Below, piece by piece: positions 61,505 through 64,000 of a stretch of 64,000 nt of DNA; within the stretch, counting starts at the first letter, position 1; each line of letters opens with the position of its first letter. A program made the translations under genes and the position numbers. The notes under the pieces were generated by a model. The model saw nothing but the letters and a program-made list of their open reading frames with translations. It was not told where the DNA came from and ran no database searches. This DNA is from Butyrivibrio sp. LB2008 (GTDB lineage: Bacteria > Bacillota > Clostridia > Lachnospirales > Lachnospiraceae), in the NCBI RefSeq assembly GCF_000621565.1, contig NZ_JHXZ01000017.1, positions 49,476 through 113,475 on the forward strand, given 5' to 3'.

Positions 61505-61696
61505 GTTCAGACGCAGGGCCATAGGGGCGGATAGGCGTGTGTACGTCTTCGGTGTGATTTTCTAAAATTCCTGAATCGGCAGATGCCTCATTTCGCGTTG
61601 CTCAGGACAATCGGCATCTGCCGATTCATGAATTTTGAAAATCAATCACCTTGTACGAAGACACGCCTATCCGCCCCTATGGTCCTGTGTCTGAAC
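61505..61696. repeat. Long imperfect palindrome 2 (about 192 bp)
   Basis: The left arm GTTCAGACGCAGGGCCATAG (from 61505) through GAATCGGCAGATGCC (to 61587) pairs with 61613-61696, with a 25-base loop and scattered bulges. It is in the 666-760 bp gap between the sensor-kinase gene and the XRE gene. Upstream (61420-61500), CTTTGCCTTT recurs three times. Downstream, 61697-62055 shows only a weak 8-bp dyad ATGCTACT / AGTAGCAT (61876-61910). Confidence 0.92.
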
Positions 61697-62059
61697 TGGC
61701 TACTAAATGGCGAGGTGTGTTCATAAGACATAAGCATAGATAAGACAGAGGACGATCGCTTGCAGGATCTGAACTGACTAGAGGCGCAGTATTTAGCACA
61801 GCATCGACAAAATAGCCCAAAATCACCAGAGTATTTCACGATGCTATGCTAACTGTCTTTGATCAAGTGAGAATCATGCTACTGCATACTAAATATTTTT
61901 TGAGTAGCATTTAATATGCATAAGCAAATGAAATAATAAAAAATAGGGATTATCACCGGCGTAAAACATATTAAAATCAATATAGGATTACTTTTGTATG
62001 TTTTTGCATAGATTAATGGGATAGAATATTTTTTTCTGGGATGTTAATATTCATTGCTT

Positions 62060-62093
62060 GTAGCAACGGCAGCTTTCATAGTACTGTTGCTAC
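62060..62093 (+). promoter_or_regulatory. Dyad next to the XRE gene ribosome site
   Basis: GTAGCAAC (62060-62067) and GTTGCTAC (62086-62093) form an 8-bp perfect dyad ending three bases before GAAAGGAG, the ribosome site. It could be the XRE protein's own operator or a leader hairpin. Confidence 0.55.
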
Positions 62094-62111
62094 GAAAGGA
62101 GACTTTCGCTC

Positions 62112-62624
62112 ATGTTAAACGAAAACATAAAAAAGATTAGGCAATCAAAAGGTCTTTCACAGGAGGAACTTGCTATCAAATTGAATGTTGTGAGACAAAC
62201 CGTTTCGAAATGGGAACGTGGTCTGTCAGTTCCGGATTCGGAGATGCTTGTTTCTATTTCTGACATACTGGATACTCCCATCAGTACTCTTCTTGGTGAA
62301 ACAATAACAGAAAATTCTCAGAAAGATTTGAAGGTAATATCCGAAAAGCTTGAAGTCATCACGCTTGAGCTTGCAAGGCAAAAGGCAATGAGACGAAATA
62401 TTCTTCATTGGATTTTTTTAGTGCTGAGTATGGTTATTGTAGCTATATTTATTATAATCTTAATGGCAGGAAGTCCTTATCTTAATTGGGATTACAGTGA
62501 TCCCGAGACCGCTGTTGCAGGGACTATTTTGCATGGCTTTGAGTTTGTATTTGTCAGAATTGCACCCTTTGCTTTTTGCGGCTTTGTATGTGGGGCTGTC
62601 ATGACACTTAAGAGGAGGAAATGA
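62112..62624 (+). CDS. XRE-family helix-turn-helix regulator with membrane anchor
   Basis: 170 residues. XRE domain (1-65; IRQSKGLSQEELAIKLNVVRQTVSKWERGLSVPDSEMLVSI) followed by a short coiled segment (about 72-92) and two membrane spans (about 97-120 and 145-165). Such membrane-bound XRE proteins are common in Lachnospiraceae and usually control adjacent transporter or antimicrobial genes, but no partner gene lies next to it here. Ribosome site GGAGAC. The only gene on the plus strand in the last 7 kb apart from the AraR-like one. Confidence 0.85.
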   Translation: MLNENIKKIRQSKGLSQEELAIKLNVVRQTVSKWERGLSVPDSEMLVSISDILDTPISTLLGETITENSQKDLKVISEKLEVITLELARQKAMRRNILHWIFLVLSMVIVAIFIIILMAGSPYLNWDYSDPETAVAGTILHGFEFVFVRIAPFAFCGFVCGAVMTLKRRK

Positions 62625-62682
62625 TTATAAACGGAGGATACTCCGCAGAATACTATCGAGCGTGATGATGGATGGAGAGGCT

Positions 62683-63414
62683 TTAGAATTCAGGAAGTGC
62701 TTGAGCTTCCAAAACCATGTCAGCTTTAACTGTTTTCTCAAGACACAGTCTGACATTGGCCATATCACTGTACTCAACAAATCTTGTAGCAGACTCAATA
62801 TCATTTCCGCTTTTCATCTTGCGGTCGATGAGTCTTTTACGCAGCATAGCTTCATTAGCAGTGATGCTGATAGTGTAATCCGCCATAGCCCTTAGCCTGT
62901 TCCATCCGTCCATATCAAGTAAGAGGTAGTTACCCTCCAGAAGAACTATATCTTTTGTGATATGAATTGCATGCTCCACAGGATTATGCAGATGCCTGTC
63001 ATATATAGGCCAAAAGGTATCTTCACCGGAGCTCACCTTTTCTATCGCAGCAGTCAGTTTCTCCAGGTCAAAAGTAACCGGCGCTCCCTTTATCTCCACC
63101 ATCTTCACTTCTTTACCATCTCGTATTGTTGTATGTGACAACAGATACTCCTGCCTTCTATGAAATCCATCCATTCCGATAGCTTGCAGGTCCGTAATAT
63201 CATCATTTTCCCTTGAGAGCTTTTCAAGAAAGCTTACAAGCGTGCTCTTCCCCGCTCCCGGAGGTGCTGCGAGCATCACAAGAATTCTCCTTCCCTTTTC
63301 TTTTTGCAAAGCCGAAAGCTCCTTAAGCAGCGGCAAAAAGAGCCGCTCAACAACCTCGTCACTATATGTGGCATCCACGTGTATGCCGTTTATCTCTACA
63401 GAATAATTTGCCAT
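62683..63414 (-). CDS. Nucleoside/sugar kinase of the uridine-kinase family
   Basis: 243 residues. P-loop LAAPPGAGKSTL (about 47-58), then MDGFHRRQEYLLSHTTIRDGKE, typical of the uridine kinase/fructose kinase-like family YggC/FrcK in which the Asp-Gly-Phe-His follows the first strand. EGNYLLLDMDGWNRLR and the arginine-rich KRLIDRKMKSG also fit. It phosphorylates a small hydroxyl compound with ATP; the substrate is not defined. The ribosome site is weak and it follows the glyoxalase-fold gene after one base. Confidence 0.85.
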   Translation of the reverse strand: MANYSVEINGIHVDATYSDEVVERLFLPLLKELSALQKEKGRRILVMLAAPPGAGKSTLVSFLEKLSRENDDITDLQAIGMDGFHRRQEYLLSHTTIRDGKEVKMVEIKGAPVTFDLEKLTAAIEKVSSGEDTFWPIYDRHLHNPVEHAIHITKDIVLLEGNYLLLDMDGWNRLRAMADYTISITANEAMLRKRLIDRKMKSGNDIESATRFVEYSDMANVRLCLEKTVKADMVLEAQALPEF

Positions 63415-63415
63415 T

Positions 63416-63778
63416 TTACATCAGTGTCCCCACTTCTATCAAATTGCCGTCCGGATCATAAAAACGTATGACTTTCTGGCCCCAGCTGTGCGTCATGAGT
63501 CTGTTGACATATTTCACTTCCGGATAATACCTTTCAAGCTTTTCAATAAAGCCTTCAATGTCGACCTCTTCAAAATAAAGCTCACAGGAATTGTTTTCCG
63601 AAATAATCTCTTTTCCCAAAAACTCTTTCCAGTACTTCTCTTCCTGCAGTACCAGCCCTTCCGACAAGATCATGTTTCCTCCATTATCCAGGAGCAACTC
63701 CAGGCCAAACAGATCATGATAGAACTTTCTGGATTTTTCGATATCTTTAACAACTATCAGGAAGTTTTTAAGTCTCAT
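63416..63778 (-). CDS. VOC (glyoxalase/bleomycin-resistance fold) protein
   Basis: About 120 residues from ATG 63778 (MRLKNFLIVVKDIEKSRKFY), which has AAAGGA five bases before it; the longer open frame to 63820 lacks a ribosome site. VOC pattern: LIVVKDIEKSRKFYHDLFGLELLLDNGGNM in the first half and GQKVIRFYDPDGNLIEVG in the second, with likely metal or substrate residues in the latter. A role as a small-molecule resistance or lyase protein cannot be told apart. Cotranscribed with the kinase. Confidence 0.87.
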   Translation of the reverse strand: MRLKNFLIVVKDIEKSRKFYHDLFGLELLLDNGGNMILSEGLVLQEEKYWKEFLGKEIISENNSCELYFEEVDIEGFIEKLERYYPEVKYVNRLMTHSWGQKVIRFYDPDGNLIEVGTLM

Positions 63779-63853
63779 GGGGGTCCTTTCTTCATTATTG
63801 TCTATAAAAATTGGATGCATACCATACTACTTCAACAAGCTTGAACCTAGTGT

Positions 63854-64000
63854 CTTGGCAAGATGACTTTTGATCAATTACGAAGTGAAATAATTCAAGT
63901 ACAAGGCGGAGGATTGAGTCGATGCGGGCATCGACGATTGACGACAACGCAGTACATGGATTATTTCACAAGTAATTTATCTAATTGTCATCTTGCCAAG
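63854..64000. repeat. Long imperfect palindrome 3, cut by the window end
   Basis: CTTGGCAAGATGAC (63854) through GTGAAATAATTCAAGTACAA to GTCGATGC pairs with GCATCGAC through TTGTACT-like sequence to GTCATCTTGCCAAG (ending at 64000), with a three-base tip GGG. Arms are about 72 bases. It ends exactly at the window edge, so it may be longer. Confidence 0.9.

Noticed and set aside
61505..61696. Integron attC site
   Set aside because: The palindrome is long enough, but the GTTRRRY / RYYYAAC core sites and an integrase gene are absent.

Overview
The window looks like a chromosomal stretch of a xylan-using, Gram-positive anaerobe of the Lachnospiraceae (Butyrivibrio / Pseudobutyrivibrio-like). This is inferred from moderate GC, strong GGAGG-type ribosome sites, a GH115 alpha-glucuronidase and a GH2 enzyme, a fructose PTS with free HPr and EI, AraC/YesM-type sugar signalling, and GT39-like surface-polysaccharide proteins. 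No rRNA, tRNA, cas gene, transposase or phage gene was recognised. Most genes lie on the minus strand.

Layout. 1-6.3 kb: end of a beta-helix protein gene, topB, an ATPase-like protein with a decayed P-loop, asd and argH. 6.4-9.1 kb: a YtrA-regulated ABC exporter operon. 9.2-14.3 kb: a GH2 glycosidase, a DJ-1/PfpI protein, a TIGR04076 protein, a GNAT acetyltransferase and a truncated HAD gene. 14.3-20.6 kb: the PTS block (ptsI, ptsH, fruA, fruK, fruR), followed by a four-unit dyad array. 20.8-25.6 kb: an EF-G-like GTPase, then tyrA and aroA on the plus strand. 25.7-38.9 kb: a long surface-polysaccharide cluster. 39.1-42.1 kb: an unusual three-gene operon of a zinc-ribbon kinase-like protein, a von Willebrand A protein and a divergent adenylosuccinate-synthetase homologue. 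42.3-47.4 kb: a phosphoesterase, UDP-glucose dehydrogenase and GH115. 47.6-49.7 kb: three small genes resembling immunity proteins, with no toxin gene beside them. 49.75-51.0 kb: about 1.3 kb of layered repeats. 51.0-61.4 kb: a galactofuranose-type (YtfQRT-YjfF) ABC transporter, an AraR-like regulator and a sensor kinase / binding protein / response regulator set. 61.4-64 kb: two long hairpins, an XRE membrane regulator, a nucleoside-kinase-like protein and a glyoxalase-fold protein.

How the genes work together. Sugar entry and its control dominate: the fructose PTS with its own DeoR repressor, and a furanose-type ABC importer apparently read by a binding-protein-assisted two-component system and an AraR-like repressor. 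GH115 and GH2 would release glucuronic acid and galactosides from plant polymers. Glycosyltransferases, a flippase, a polymerase-like protein and Ugd build a surface glycan.

The least explained features are non-coding. Two separate intergenic arrays (about 14.36-14.62 kb and 50.05-50.31 kb) each hold four dyads with nearly identical geometry (arm centres 29-31 bp apart, unit period 73-75 bp) but different core motifs. Three long imperfect palindromes (192-202 bp, the third cut by the window end) share architecture but not sequence. The kinase-like / vWA / PurA-like operon is the best candidate for an undescribed protein system.
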